Part shown: in pieces, positions 1 to 9,800 of the stretch | Layout of the letters: the number at the start of each line of letters is the position of its first letter | Numbering within the stretch: position 1 is the stretch's first letter | Assembly (NCBI GenBank): GCA_045544615.1 | Contig: JAZPZI010000013.1 | Span: 62,001-126,000, forward strand | Direction of reading: 5' to 3' | From: CAKSFT01 sp045544615 | GTDB taxonomy: Bacteria > Bacillota > Clostridia > UBA1381 | DNA length: 64,000 bases | Program-made: the position numbers and the translations under genes | Notes under the pieces: model-generated | What the model saw: the letters and a program-made list of their open reading frames with translations, nothing else | Databases searched by the model: none | Told to the model about the DNA's origin: nothing

Positions 1-549
1 TACTATGTATTTGCCGATTATCTTCACACCACCATTACCTGATGCTACTGTCTGGTCACCAATATTGGTCAAATCTGATGTATCAAGAGTTCCGTCTGCA
101 TTTATAGCACAGGCGTATACAGCATCAAATCTTCTTCCCGATGTACGACAAAAAACAAGATATTTTTCATTTCCCTTTTCTATAACTGCAAGCCTTCCGC
201 CCGTAGGAATGTCAGACATATTGTTCGAACCTATTGCATTATAATATTGCACAAAATCTGCTTCCTGCCCATCGGTAATATCAAATACATACAAGCCGCC
301 TGGATTCTGGTCTTTTGATGCATCTACATTTTCTTTTCCTATATATGCAAATGTTCTCGTTCCAACCTCTGCAACAGCAAAACTTTTTGTGTATTTAAGA
401 TTTGCATCCAGTATTCCGGCATTGAGTTCAAATGTACTTAATGCACTCAAATCATAATTAATCGGCTCATCGGCTGATACAGGCACAACAAAACCTGCTT
501 GAAATAAAAGTGATAATATAATCATCCATAAACTGATTTTTCTTATCAT
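1..549 (-). CDS. Secreted protein of the polysaccharide cluster, 3' end outside the window
   Basis: The reading frame is open from an ATG at 549 to the window edge, giving 183 residues without a stop. The start follows a strong GGAGGGGA ribosome site at 555-562. The first 27 or so residues form a signal peptide: a basic start (MIRK), a hydrophobic core and an Ala-x-Ala-like end at VSADE. The visible mature part is beta-rich, and phrases such as GGLYVFDITDG resemble the repeat blades of the LVIVD-type propellers in the genes at 6872 and 13839. It is the last visible gene of the minus-strand cluster, 28 bases after the GH43 gene. A surface or secreted propeller protein is inferred; the rest of its domains cannot be seen. 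Confidence 0.85.
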   Translation of the reverse strand, partial: MIRKISLWMIILSLLFQAGFVVPVSADEPINYDLSALSTFELNAGILDANLKYTKSFAVAEVGTRTFAYIGKENVDASKDQNPGGLYVFDITDGQEADFVQYYNAIGSNNMSDIPTGGRLAVIEKGNEKYLVFCRTSGRRFDAVYACAINADGTLDTSDLTNIGDQTVASGNGGVKIIGKYIV

Positions 550-577
550 AACTATCCCCTCCTTTAGTATTATAATA

Positions 578-1993
578 TTATTTATAAAATTTACCAAACA
601 CGCAAAAACTTATCACTCCGGGCGTAATACCATCAGGGCTTTTTGTTATTCTTAGTCTGACAGCTTTTGCGTTCATCTCATCAAAAACCTGATAATCAAT
701 ATTGAAATCATCCTCCGACATTGATTTATCAAGAACTATTGTCCACTCGTCATCTTCTCCCTGAGCCTCCACTACATATCCAAACGCTCCGGGAAGTATA
801 TTCTTGCCGATATCTATTCCTACATCTCTCCATATCAGTCTTACAGAGTATAGAGAATAATAGCTTTTGCCAAATGAAACAGAAATCGTTGGATTTTGGT
901 CTCCTTTTTCGGGTTCCCACCAGGTCAGCATACTATCATCAGTTGCATATATAGGTTCTCTGCCATATACAAAGGAAGACGCACTGACCGGTTGTCTGAA
1001 TGTAAGTGGCAGCAAATCTGTATTATTATCGAGGTAAGCATCACTTTTTAGTCCGGGTACCCACTGTGGTATCTCGGTCACTTCTGTCACGCACAAATCT
1101 CCATTTTCGTCAATATATGCACAATCATACCCTATACGTCTTTCAAACGGATGGGTATAACACATGGTACAGGTATAAAACACCCATATGGAATCTGATG
1201 GGCCGTCAACCACACATCCGTGCCCGGGGCCTCTTACAATTCCATACTTTTTCTGTGTAATTGGATTGTTTCTCTGCGGTTCAAATCCTCCAAGAGGTGA
1301 CCTGCTTTTATAAGCTCCCATTGCATATGTCGAAAGTTCTGTTCCGGGAGCACAATATGTAAGATAGTAAGTTCCGTTTCGCTTATACATAAACGGGCCT
1401 TCCATATACGAAACTTTTTTGTTCTGGTTCCATTCCCCAAAGCATTCCCATTCATTGGATGGTGAAAACGTAATAAGAGTTTTTATTGGCGAAATCAGTT
1501 TTGTAGGGTCTTCAGCATCAAGCTCCGCACCGATTATACTTGGTTGATCCACATCTGTACACCCGTAAACATATAATCTTTCATCATCGTCCGAAAAGAG
1601 CATTACATCAGGAAAATTGCACTCATTGCCGTCAATATCGGTAAATCTTCCTATCGGTTTGAACGGGCCAAGAGGCGAATCGGACGAATACACTTCCGGA
1701 TTGAAGCTCGCCGCCAGATAATATTTTCCCCTATGGTATACTACCGTCGGAGCATATCCGATATCCTCAGGCTCCATTTTGTGATGTCTCCAGGTTATAA
1801 AATCTGTCGATTCATACGCCATAGCACACGATGAATACAAATACCATCTTCCATTATCGTATAACACTGTCGGGTCAGCTGTTTCACGAAAACTTTTGTC
1901 GGTCATTTTTCTAAAATAGTTTCTTCCCAACGGATAATCAGGCAGCGGGGTCGGATTGCAGTATGTATTTTTGTATTTTAATTTTTTATCCAT
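578..1993 (-). CDS. Glycoside hydrolase family 43 protein with C-terminal discoidin-like domain
   Basis: This 471-residue enzyme has the GH43 five-blade propeller signature. ADPTV near residue 40 supplies the catalytic base Asp, FPDVM (Asp129) the pKa-tuning Asp, and YMEGPF (Glu198) the general acid. GH43 enzymes remove arabinose, xylose or galactose units from hemicellulose and pectin side chains; the exact substrate cannot be read here. Residues about 340-471 look like an F5/8 type C (discoidin) sandwich (TWWEPEKGDQNP and a final VRLRITK strand), which may bind sugar. There is no signal peptide, so it probably acts in the cytoplasm on imported oligosaccharides. An AGAGGTG ribosome site precedes the ATG. 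It lies 84 bases after the GH105 gene in the same direction. Confidence 0.92.
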   Translation of the reverse strand: MDKKLKYKNTYCNPTPLPDYPLGRNYFRKMTDKSFRETADPTVLYDNGRWYLYSSCAMAYESTDFITWRHHKMEPEDIGYAPTVVYHRGKYYLAASFNPEVYSSDSPLGPFKPIGRFTDIDGNECNFPDVMLFSDDDERLYVYGCTDVDQPSIIGAELDAEDPTKLISPIKTLITFSPSNEWECFGEWNQNKKVSYMEGPFMYKRNGTYYLTYCAPGTELSTYAMGAYKSRSPLGGFEPQRNNPITQKKYGIVRGPGHGCVVDGPSDSIWVFYTCTMCYTHPFERRIGYDCAYIDENGDLCVTEVTEIPQWVPGLKSDAYLDNNTDLLPLTFRQPVSASSFVYGREPIYATDDSMLTWWEPEKGDQNPTISVSFGKSYYSLYSVRLIWRDVGIDIGKNILPGAFGYVVEAQGEDDEWTIVLDKSMSEDDFNIDYQVFDEMNAKAVRLRITKSPDGITPGVISFCVFGKFYK

Positions 1994-2077
1994 AACTTGT
2001 ATTCACCTCTCCATTTATACAAAAATGTTTTTGGTACAAATACCGTCTTTCATCAAAATCACATTAAGCTTCTTACT

Positions 2078-3130
2078 TTATGCTTTCAAGGCTTCACACA
2101 ACAATAACATTGTCATTGACTGCCCATAGAGTTGCGGTGTGATCGGAATTTTTCTGTAGTCCTCAAGAGTTTTTCCCATACCGGTTCCATAAGAAACCTG
2201 TTTCACCGTTCCGTCATCATCTATGCAATTCAAAACACCCTCAAGTGCCTTAAGCCCGGTTTCCTTGTATTTTTCATCGATGTAACCACATCTTACTGCC
2301 TTTAAGATTCCATAACCAAAAGCAGCCGTCGCCGATGCTTCAGCGTATGATGTTTTATCATCAAGCAAAGTTGTCCACATTCCGTTTTCAAGTTGCAATT
2401 CTGACAACTTTTCAACCTGTCTCTGAAGTGAGGTTATTAAGTGATTTTTAACGCCATCCGGAACGGCACAGATTTCAAGGTAATCAACCAATCCGGCAGT
2501 ATACCAGGCATTTCCTCTTGCCCACAGTGCATTTGCAAAGTTATGACATCCGTCAAATGTCCAACCGTGATAAAAAAGTCCTGTCTTTTTATCGGTAAGA
2601 TATTTAAGATGTACCATAAACTGTTGTATACTCTCCTGAATATATCTGTCATCCTGCAATATGACTCCCATTCTTGCAACAAATAAAACAGTCATATACA
2701 AGGTATCATCCCACAACTGCTGATAGTTTTCATCCTGGGTTGTGATGTGCTGAATACCGTTTTCCTCAGTTCTTGGCATATCATTCATAACATATCCGAG
2801 CCATTCTTTACATAACTTTAAATACCTGTCCTCTTTTGTTTCCTCATAAACATAAGTCAGAGCAAGCATAGGGCACATTGTATTGACATTCTTTACCGGC
2901 AATCCCTTTTTGATATGTTTCTCAAAATAATCGACAATCATATCAAAATACTTTTTCTCGTTGGTTTCCTTATAATAAAGATATAGGCCGAAAAGTCCAA
3001 CGCCCTGTGGCCATTCCCAGATGTCCATATAATTTGTCCCGACCTCTACATTCGTGTCATAAACTGTCTTGATGTTATACATCTTATTTATAACTCTGTC
3101 TATCACATCAGAATACTTGTTAGTTATCAT
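2078..3130 (-). CDS. Unsaturated rhamnogalacturonyl / glucuronyl hydrolase, GH105 (YteR/YesR type)
   Basis: This 350-residue protein has the length and alpha/alpha-barrel pattern of GH105. The motif WDDTLYM (Asp141-Asp142) matches the catalytic Asp motif of the family, and FDGCHNFANALWARGNAW matches its conserved active-site block. Such enzymes hydrolyse the unsaturated uronic acid left at the non-reducing end by polysaccharide lyases, and so work downstream of pectate or rhamnogalacturonan lyases. It has no signal peptide, so it is cytosolic. The start is supported by AGGGGAAA ahead of the ATG. It follows the large lyase-like gene by 19 bases, so the pair is almost certainly co-transcribed. 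That fits lyase products being finished inside the cell. Confidence 0.92.
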   Translation of the reverse strand: MITNKYSDVIDRVINKMYNIKTVYDTNVEVGTNYMDIWEWPQGVGLFGLYLYYKETNEKKYFDMIVDYFEKHIKKGLPVKNVNTMCPMLALTYVYEETKEDRYLKLCKEWLGYVMNDMPRTEENGIQHITTQDENYQQLWDDTLYMTVLFVARMGVILQDDRYIQESIQQFMVHLKYLTDKKTGLFYHGWTFDGCHNFANALWARGNAWYTAGLVDYLEICAVPDGVKNHLITSLQRQVEKLSELQLENGMWTTLLDDKTSYAEASATAAFGYGILKAVRCGYIDEKYKETGLKALEGVLNCIDDDGTVKQVSYGTGMGKTLEDYRKIPITPQLYGQSMTMLLLCEALKA

Positions 3131-3149
3131 TTACTTTCCCCTTTTCTGT

Positions 3150-6100
3150 TCAAACCTCGTCCGGATAACTCAAAATTTTTCTATTTTCATTATATTCATA
3201 ATCAAAACCGCCATAACCGTGCAAATTAACTATTGTATCCCTCACATACTTAATCTCAGGCATGGGATCAAAATGCACAGATGGGCTATTGGTATTTCTG
3301 ACTATTGATTTTTCGCTTTCACCAAAGCCGTTCACGCAGGTTACGAAATAGCCGTATTCACCTGAAGGAGGATTATCAATAAATTTATTCTCCGTCCCAC
3401 AATAAACACACTGTGGCTCGTCATTTCCGTTAAATCTATAGAGCTTGTATTCTTTGACTCCAAGCTGTTTTCCCCATGTGGCTTCATATCCGGTATTGAT
3501 AAATCTAAGTTTGAATCCCTGAATTTTTTCAGGGTTTAAATTTGTTGCATACATCGGATATACATCGCTCCACTCACCTTTTGCATCGGCATTGACTGCT
3601 CTTATTTTTACAAGGTATTTACCATTTAGTCCTTTAAGGTCTGCCTTTGGCTCATTAACTCTAATAAGCGAATTATTCCCATTTTCGCCAACCAGGGCTA
3701 ATTCATAAAAGTCAGAGTTTTCTACCTTATCAAAGCCAACATCAACACCATCTGGTGATTGTATATAAAATATATTATCGATTTTTTGAGGTTTTGGAAG
3801 TTTGTCTGTAATCTGGAACTCTCCTTCTCCGAGTTCAAGCGTAACAAAACCATCCGATATACCAAATGAAAGACTTTTTCCCTTTTGATATATCTTCATA
3901 TTTTCTGAAAAATCTTCAGTTTTTATTTTGAGAGATACTGGTTTTTCTGTTTTTCCATACAGTCCTCCTTTAGACTTCCAAAGTGCAACTGAAGCGTTAC
4001 CGGTCATTATCTCGATACTGTTTTCTCCGGCTGATATATATTCACCGTCAATAATGGCAAGTTCAAAACCCTCTCTGTCAGTTCTTGCAAACCCAATTTT
4101 GCCTTTAAAAGAAATATCATTTTCTCTATACTCGCCATAATTATTTGCATTAAAGATATAATCGGTACATTCCGGTGACCGTACAATCGCACCAAACCCG
4201 GTGTTGATAGCTTCCAGGTCTTTTTTGTGAGTTACTACAGTCAAAAAATCGCCAAACCCATTATACGACACGCCTCTTACCTCTCTATCCTGCGCAAAAG
4301 GCTTTCTCCGTGGCACATCATCTATAGTATACTCAGGAGCATTTTTGTAAACAGGCTTCGCACCGGGTTTTAGTTGAAAAATCAACGGCATTTCTTCATC
4401 TTCGCAATTAAACCACGAAAACTTCCCCTGGGTTCTCGCATCTCTTACCGCATCATATATAACGATATATCTGTTATCTACCATCAATACACTTCTGTAA
4501 CGATATTCGCTGTCAGAATACTTGCCGGCATCAACCCTTGCATATTTAACAAACGGAAAATCAATCAGTGGATTGTGCAAGTCATTCTGACCTACTCCGC
4601 AATATGAATTACCCTTCAGAACTGAAAAATTACAGCCGACAGTATCGTCATAAAGATTATCATCTCCGATATCCTCGACTCTGCATCCCGAATACATTTT
4701 TCCGTCAGCGTAATAGTGAATAGTGCCGCAACCACCCTGTGAAACTCTTCCCCAACGGTAATTCTGACCCTCGTCAATCTGTTGCAAAAGCACGAACATT
4801 TCGTCTTGTTTGTTTATATTTGCACGAAGATTATATCCGTAACCCGTAAATTTTGACGATTGCAGTTCAGGCTCAATACCCTGATTTTCGAGATACTCGC
4901 CATTTAGCATAAAATCCCAGATATCCCGACCGTTATAAAAAACAGTCTCATGTCCGTAAACAGGCACTTTTGGGCAAATGCTAAGCAGATGTTCTCCCAC
5001 AACAGGGTTATATTTCATCATCTTATAGCCCAAAACTCTTATCTGATAATTCAGGTAATACGGATTGAGTGCATGACCACCTGCATGAGCTCCGGTGTAT
5101 GGCATAGCACGTCTTCCATTTATTGGCGCAGTGACCATATTAACAATCCAGTTTGCAAACAGTTCGCTATTCTCACAAAGTATCGGATTATCCCCGTATA
5201 CCTTTTCTATAGCACACGATGCCTGAAGGATATGTTCAAGGCATCCGACAGCATATGTGCCATGATTCTCGGTCGGTCTGCCTCCAAGCGACTTCCATGC
5301 CTTCACTTCCGGACGAATATGAAATTTAAATGTAAGCAAAACACAGCTCTCATAGTGTTCTTTCCACTCGAGGGCCATCGGATGCTCTTCAAACAACGCC
5401 GATGCAAGTCCGACAATACATTTTAAATCCATTAAAAAGTTCGGATGTCCCCCAAGTGTTGTTTTTATTGGCATAACATTTTCATCACTGCAATAATATG
5501 CACAAAAAGCAAGTATACTTTTTATCTCACAAAACTCTTCTGCAGACATTTCCTTTGAAAGTAAATCAAATGCTGCTACCCAATAACTGTAAACCCTGCT
5601 TGCAACCGGGCCAATCATCCATGGATATGTGTATAATTTATTTGATTTAATCAAATCCATTAACTCACTAACAGTCGGAAGTCCCTTATCTATCCCCTCA
5701 AAGCCATATTTTTGTTCCGGGTCAATGTTTGCCTTATCAAAAATTTTGGGGTAACTGTTTTGGTCACTATCCCAATCCAAAACCCAGTCCTTAAATCTAT
5801 CAAGCGGAAGCCTTGTATGATAAAAATACAACTGATGAATATACGAAAAAAGCCTGGTTGTCTTCTCCTTACCGGCATTATATACAGCAATTGCAGTTTG
5901 TCTTGTTCCGCTGTTTAACGGATAACTAAAACGCAAATCACATTTTTTATTATCATATTTACAATAGCAACGAATTGCATTGATATAATTATTCCCCTCT
6001 ATGGCGTAACTGCCGTCATCCCACTTATTCATATCACCAACGAATACGCCAACAGTTCGGGTATTGTCAGAAAAAGCGGCATATTCCGAATTAGCAAACC

Positions 6101-6797
6101 CATTTGACTGATCATACGGCAAAATCTTTTGAAAAATTCTTCCCTCAGAATCGGTATATTCCTCGGCTTTCATACGGTTTGCTTCATAACCCGCATCCTG
6201 TCTATAGCGGGTTAATCTATATGTTGGTCTGAGGTTTTGCCATATGATCTGCATTTTTGACGGTTCACTCATGCAGATTTGTTCATCCAGAATTACATAT
6301 TCACTCACCTTTGACAGGGTCAGCGACAAAACATATGAATCATCATTTTCAAGTCTGCAAATAATCCTGATGCGGGCAAAAACCGGACCATTTTCCTCAA
6401 CCTTGCACTCTTTTTTTAAAACCTTCGCATCAAGGCTGCAAATCCCAATTGCCTCCTCGCCTGAAATCACAAAAAGTGCATCAGACAGTTCGTCTATATC
6501 TATATTCAAAAAATCGTTTTTCAATACGATTTTATCATTTTCAAATTTTAAAATATTTTCTGTATTATTTTCGCATTCAATAAGTTCAAAGTGTTTTTCT
6601 TCGTTAAAGTTCAAATCAGTAATAAACGACACAAGGTTATTATCGTCTGAAAATTGAACAGGGATATTTTCCCCATTACACACCAAGCAATAGCTTTTTT
6701 CAAAATCAATGGTTTTTTTTGTAATTTTATAGCAAACTACACTTTCAGGAAAAGAATAGTTTTCATGTCTCATGCTATTTTTTAGTGTAAATTCCAT
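3150..6797 (-). CDS. Large cytosolic polysaccharide-lyase-like protein with two C-terminal FN3-like domains
   Basis: This is a 1215-residue protein without a signal peptide. Residues 1-310 are beta-rich. About 320-600 is helical and resembles an alpha/alpha-toroid, with conserved-looking HPNF (451-454), TENHG (Asn511-His512) and TGAHAGGHALNPYY (568-581). About 640-960 is a beta-sandwich with GRVSQGGCGTIHYY and YRYRSVLMVDNRY. The last 230 residues hold two fibronectin-III-like repeats. Toroid plus sandwich with an Asn-His pair is the layout of heparinase II/III-type and related uronate lyases, so a lyase for pectin or another uronic acid polymer is inferred. No specific family is recognised. 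AAGGAGT precedes the start. It lies between the SLH pectinase and the GH105 gene. Confidence 0.9.
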   Translation of the reverse strand: MEFTLKNSMRHENYSFPESVVCYKITKKTIDFEKSYCLVCNGENIPVQFSDDNNLVSFITDLNFNEEKHFELIECENNTENILKFENDKIVLKNDFLNIDIDELSDALFVISGEEAIGICSLDAKVLKKECKVEENGPVFARIRIICRLENDDSYVLSLTLSKVSEYVILDEQICMSEPSKMQIIWQNLRPTYRLTRYRQDAGYEANRMKAEEYTDSEGRIFQKILPYDQSNGFANSEYAAFSDNTRTVGVFVGDMNKWDDGSYAIEGNNYINAIRCYCKYDNKKCDLRFSYPLNSGTRQTAIAVYNAGKEKTTRLFSYIHQLYFYHTRLPLDRFKDWVLDWDSDQNSYPKIFDKANIDPEQKYGFEGIDKGLPTVSELMDLIKSNKLYTYPWMIGPVASRVYSYWVAAFDLLSKEMSAEEFCEIKSILAFCAYYCSDENVMPIKTTLGGHPNFLMDLKCIVGLASALFEEHPMALEWKEHYESCVLLTFKFHIRPEVKAWKSLGGRPTENHGTYAVGCLEHILQASCAIEKVYGDNPILCENSELFANWIVNMVTAPINGRRAMPYTGAHAGGHALNPYYLNYQIRVLGYKMMKYNPVVGEHLLSICPKVPVYGHETVFYNGRDIWDFMLNGEYLENQGIEPELQSSKFTGYGYNLRANINKQDEMFVLLQQIDEGQNYRWGRVSQGGCGTIHYYADGKMYSGCRVEDIGDDNLYDDTVGCNFSVLKGNSYCGVGQNDLHNPLIDFPFVKYARVDAGKYSDSEYRYRSVLMVDNRYIVIYDAVRDARTQGKFSWFNCEDEEMPLIFQLKPGAKPVYKNAPEYTIDDVPRRKPFAQDREVRGVSYNGFGDFLTVVTHKKDLEAINTGFGAIVRSPECTDYIFNANNYGEYRENDISFKGKIGFARTDREGFELAIIDGEYISAGENSIEIMTGNASVALWKSKGGLYGKTEKPVSLKIKTEDFSENMKIYQKGKSLSFGISDGFVTLELGEGEFQITDKLPKPQKIDNIFYIQSPDGVDVGFDKVENSDFYELALVGENGNNSLIRVNEPKADLKGLNGKYLVKIRAVNADAKGEWSDVYPMYATNLNPEKIQGFKLRFINTGYEATWGKQLGVKEYKLYRFNGNDEPQCVYCGTENKFIDNPPSGEYGYFVTCVNGFGESEKSIVRNTNSPSVHFDPMPEIKYVRDTIVNLHGYGGFDYEYNENRKILSYPDEV

Positions 6798-6826
6798 AAC
6801 ATTCTACTCCTTGTAAATAACCCAAC

Positions 6827-6853
6827 TACGGGCAGGAAAAAATCCTGCCCGTA
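6827..6853 (-). other. Intercistronic hairpin without a T tract
   Basis: An 11-bp perfect inverted repeat, TACGGGCAGGA / TCCTGCCCGTA, with a 5-base loop lies in the 74-base gap between the SLH pectinase gene and the lyase-like gene. On the minus strand it is followed by GTTGGGTT rather than a run of T, so it is not a standard terminator. It may stabilise the upstream message or mark a processing point between surface-protein and cytosolic-enzyme genes (inference). Confidence 0.75.
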
Positions 6854-6871
6854 AATAGGGTCAAATGATTT

Positions 6872-9800
6872 TTAATCATTTACATAAACAACATTTTCTG
6901 CATCATGCTCATCTACAATCTCACGGTCAACATCTTTGAATGTGTTCTTCCTGAGCACAATACCAGAAATTGATGACTTGACACTGGCAAGCTCTGCTTT
7001 GTTTCCGTTTTTAGCAGCCAGGCCACCACCACCGATTGATATACCACGGTCGGAATTTTCAACATGGTTTCCTTCAATCGTAACAGCAGCTATGGTTGGT
7101 CTCATAGCTTCAATGTATCTTGAATATGTACCAATCCATATACCATTGTAATACCAGTTTGAAATCGCTTTTTGTTCATACTCTTTTCTGCCGATAAGCT
7201 TATTGTTCTTAATGTCACAGCCATAAACCAGATATCCGTATGAATCAAATCCTTCTGTGATTTCACAATTCGCAACAACTGCAATTGAATTTGTATGGTT
7301 TTTCCAGCCTACACCGTCAACAACATTGTTTTCAATTCTTGTAAAGTATGCACTCTGTTGTCTTGTATTAGACGAATCACGTTTTTCGATAGTGTGAACA
7401 TAGAAGCCATCACTTGCAAAATCTCCGTTTCTCGGGTTATGAGTATTGTTAATCATAACAGCATCATATGTATCTCCGTATAGCTGCATTGTATTTTGTG
7501 AATACTCAGCTGTGTTATTATAGAAAGTAACGTTTTTCAACAGCAGCGAAACGGCAAATCTACTTGTACTGTCAGGCAATATATCCCAGTTTTTCTCGAT
7601 TGTAAACGTGTTCGTTTCTTCATCAGAATCGATAAGTTTTCTCGCCTGTCCGAGTCCTCGACCGTCTATAATAACAATTTCCCAGTCACCGTATGCCTCT
7701 CCGTCAAGTCTGAAGTTATTCGTTCTCTGGTTTTCGCCATAAATCATTCCTGTAGAATCTCTTTCCGGTTCTACGGTAATGGTGTCTGCGGTTGCAGAAA
7801 CAACCTTTCCGAGCATCTTTGTTCCGCCACGGAACGGCTCAACAGAGATGATTTCACCATCGTTTGTATTACTTCCCGCGCCGTTGAAAATATTATTTGC
7901 AACGTAAGAATTACTTCTTGCAAACATACCATTTGATGTAATATCCGGATCAACTCTTCTTGTAAATACATTGTTTTCAACAACGTAATACATTACCTGA
8001 TAATAGAGTGCTTTTCCGACTGTATCGAACTTACAGTTTCTAACCGATGCATAAGCTCCGAAATATCCGGATGAGAAAGTACACGAAAGTCCGTTAAACT
8101 CACATCCGTCGATAAGAAGATGTTCATTACCGGTTGTGACCACCAATGAACCTCCGGCCTCCTGGACATCAATATATTCGTATCTGGTTTCAATTCCGAA
8201 ATTTTTATAAACAATATAATTTGCTTTTCTTTGATGTCTGTCGTCCGGGAACCAACCATCACCAAGCCATGCAAAAGCGTTTGGTAATCGTTTTTCTTTC
8301 TGATCAGGATCAGCATGGATTGATATGTTTATAAAGCCCTGCTTACCCTCAGAAACATTTCCGTGTTGAGCATAATCTGACGAAACCGCAATCCAGCCCT
8401 TTAACATCTCATCAGTTACACTGTCAGGTGTTGAGAACATCATTATACTCTCACCCATTGAGTCACCGACACACAAAACTCCTGCCGGCAATATTAACTG
8501 GTAGAATTTGTATACACCCTTCGGGAAGTATGCAACACCGCCACCGCTTTCGGCAACAGCGTTTAATGCATTCTGTATTGCTTCATTGTCATCAGTATCA
8601 TCATTAGGGGTCGCACCGTATGCTCTTACATCGATTACATTATCCCAGTTAAAGACTCCTGCCCAACCTACACCAAGTTCGTATGGGTCTTCTACATCAG
8701 ATACAATATTTAAAGTCTGTCCTGAATTGACTTCATCCCAAATTATACCGTCATTGGAAACATAGATTGTATATTCTCCATCCGGCACATCGTTTCCGAC
8801 TGTGAAATCTATACCAAACGGATTAACCTCATTGACAATAATAGCATCATATGCCGAAGTTTCATTTTTCAGGACAACTCGGGTTTTGAGGTCTGCGCCA
8901 AATTCTCGTCTGTCAAAGTTTCTTCCGACAACCTTTATAACATTTCCGGCTGTCATAATGTTTTCTGAAATCCAAAGTGTTCTTGCCTTATTCAAAACAA
9001 TCGGTCGTCCCCAACCTTCACTGTTTTTAGCCCACAGATAATATGATCCGTTCTTCGCCTGCTTTGGAAGTCTTGTAACTGCGAAATTACCCTGAACATC
9101 AGTCTGAATTATTTCAAGCTTTGTAGCATTAGAAGGCGGTACTTCGTCCGGAGTGTCATTTTTAACTTCAACAACCGCTATCTCCAAAGAATCAGCATGT
9201 AAGTTTGCACCAAATACGGTAAACAATTCATCAGGAGATACCGCATCTGTAACCTTGAACATCATTGGTGTTTCTTCCATCTGCGGTACGACTTCTTCAG
9301 TATTGATATGTGCATCCGAGACTGTAATCTGAGCAGAACCTGCTTTAAAGTTCTTTGTTGCACGCTTGATAACTGCGGCAGCCTCAGCTCTTGTTAAAGA
9401 CTTCTTTGGCTGAATTTCATTATTTGTGTTACCTATGAATATTCCTCTTGAATATGCACCGGCAACCGCTTCATATGCCCATGAGCTTATCTCTGATTCA
9501 TCGGCAAACTTCATCAGTGTTGTTGCCTCAAACCAGGAAGGATTCCTCAGATAAACGGCATTAACGATAATGGTTGCAGCTTCTTCTCTCAAAATCGCAG
9601 TCTGAGGCTGTAACTTGTTATTCTTAGTCAGATTGGCATCAATCATCCCAACATTGCTTGCTGCCTGAACAACACTTGCATACCATGCCGATTCCGACAC
9701 GTCTGAATATGCACCATTATACTGTATCAGATTCAAAGATACCGCTCTGGCAACCATCGCAATAAACTCTGCTCTTGTTACCGTATCGTCAGGGCGGAAC

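Noticed and set aside
3150..6797. YetA/PcRGLX-type rhamnogalacturonan lyase (PL26)
   Set aside because: Context fits, but the N-terminal sequence does not look like the YetA/PcRGLX start; a toroid-plus-sandwich uronate lyase fits the visible motifs better.
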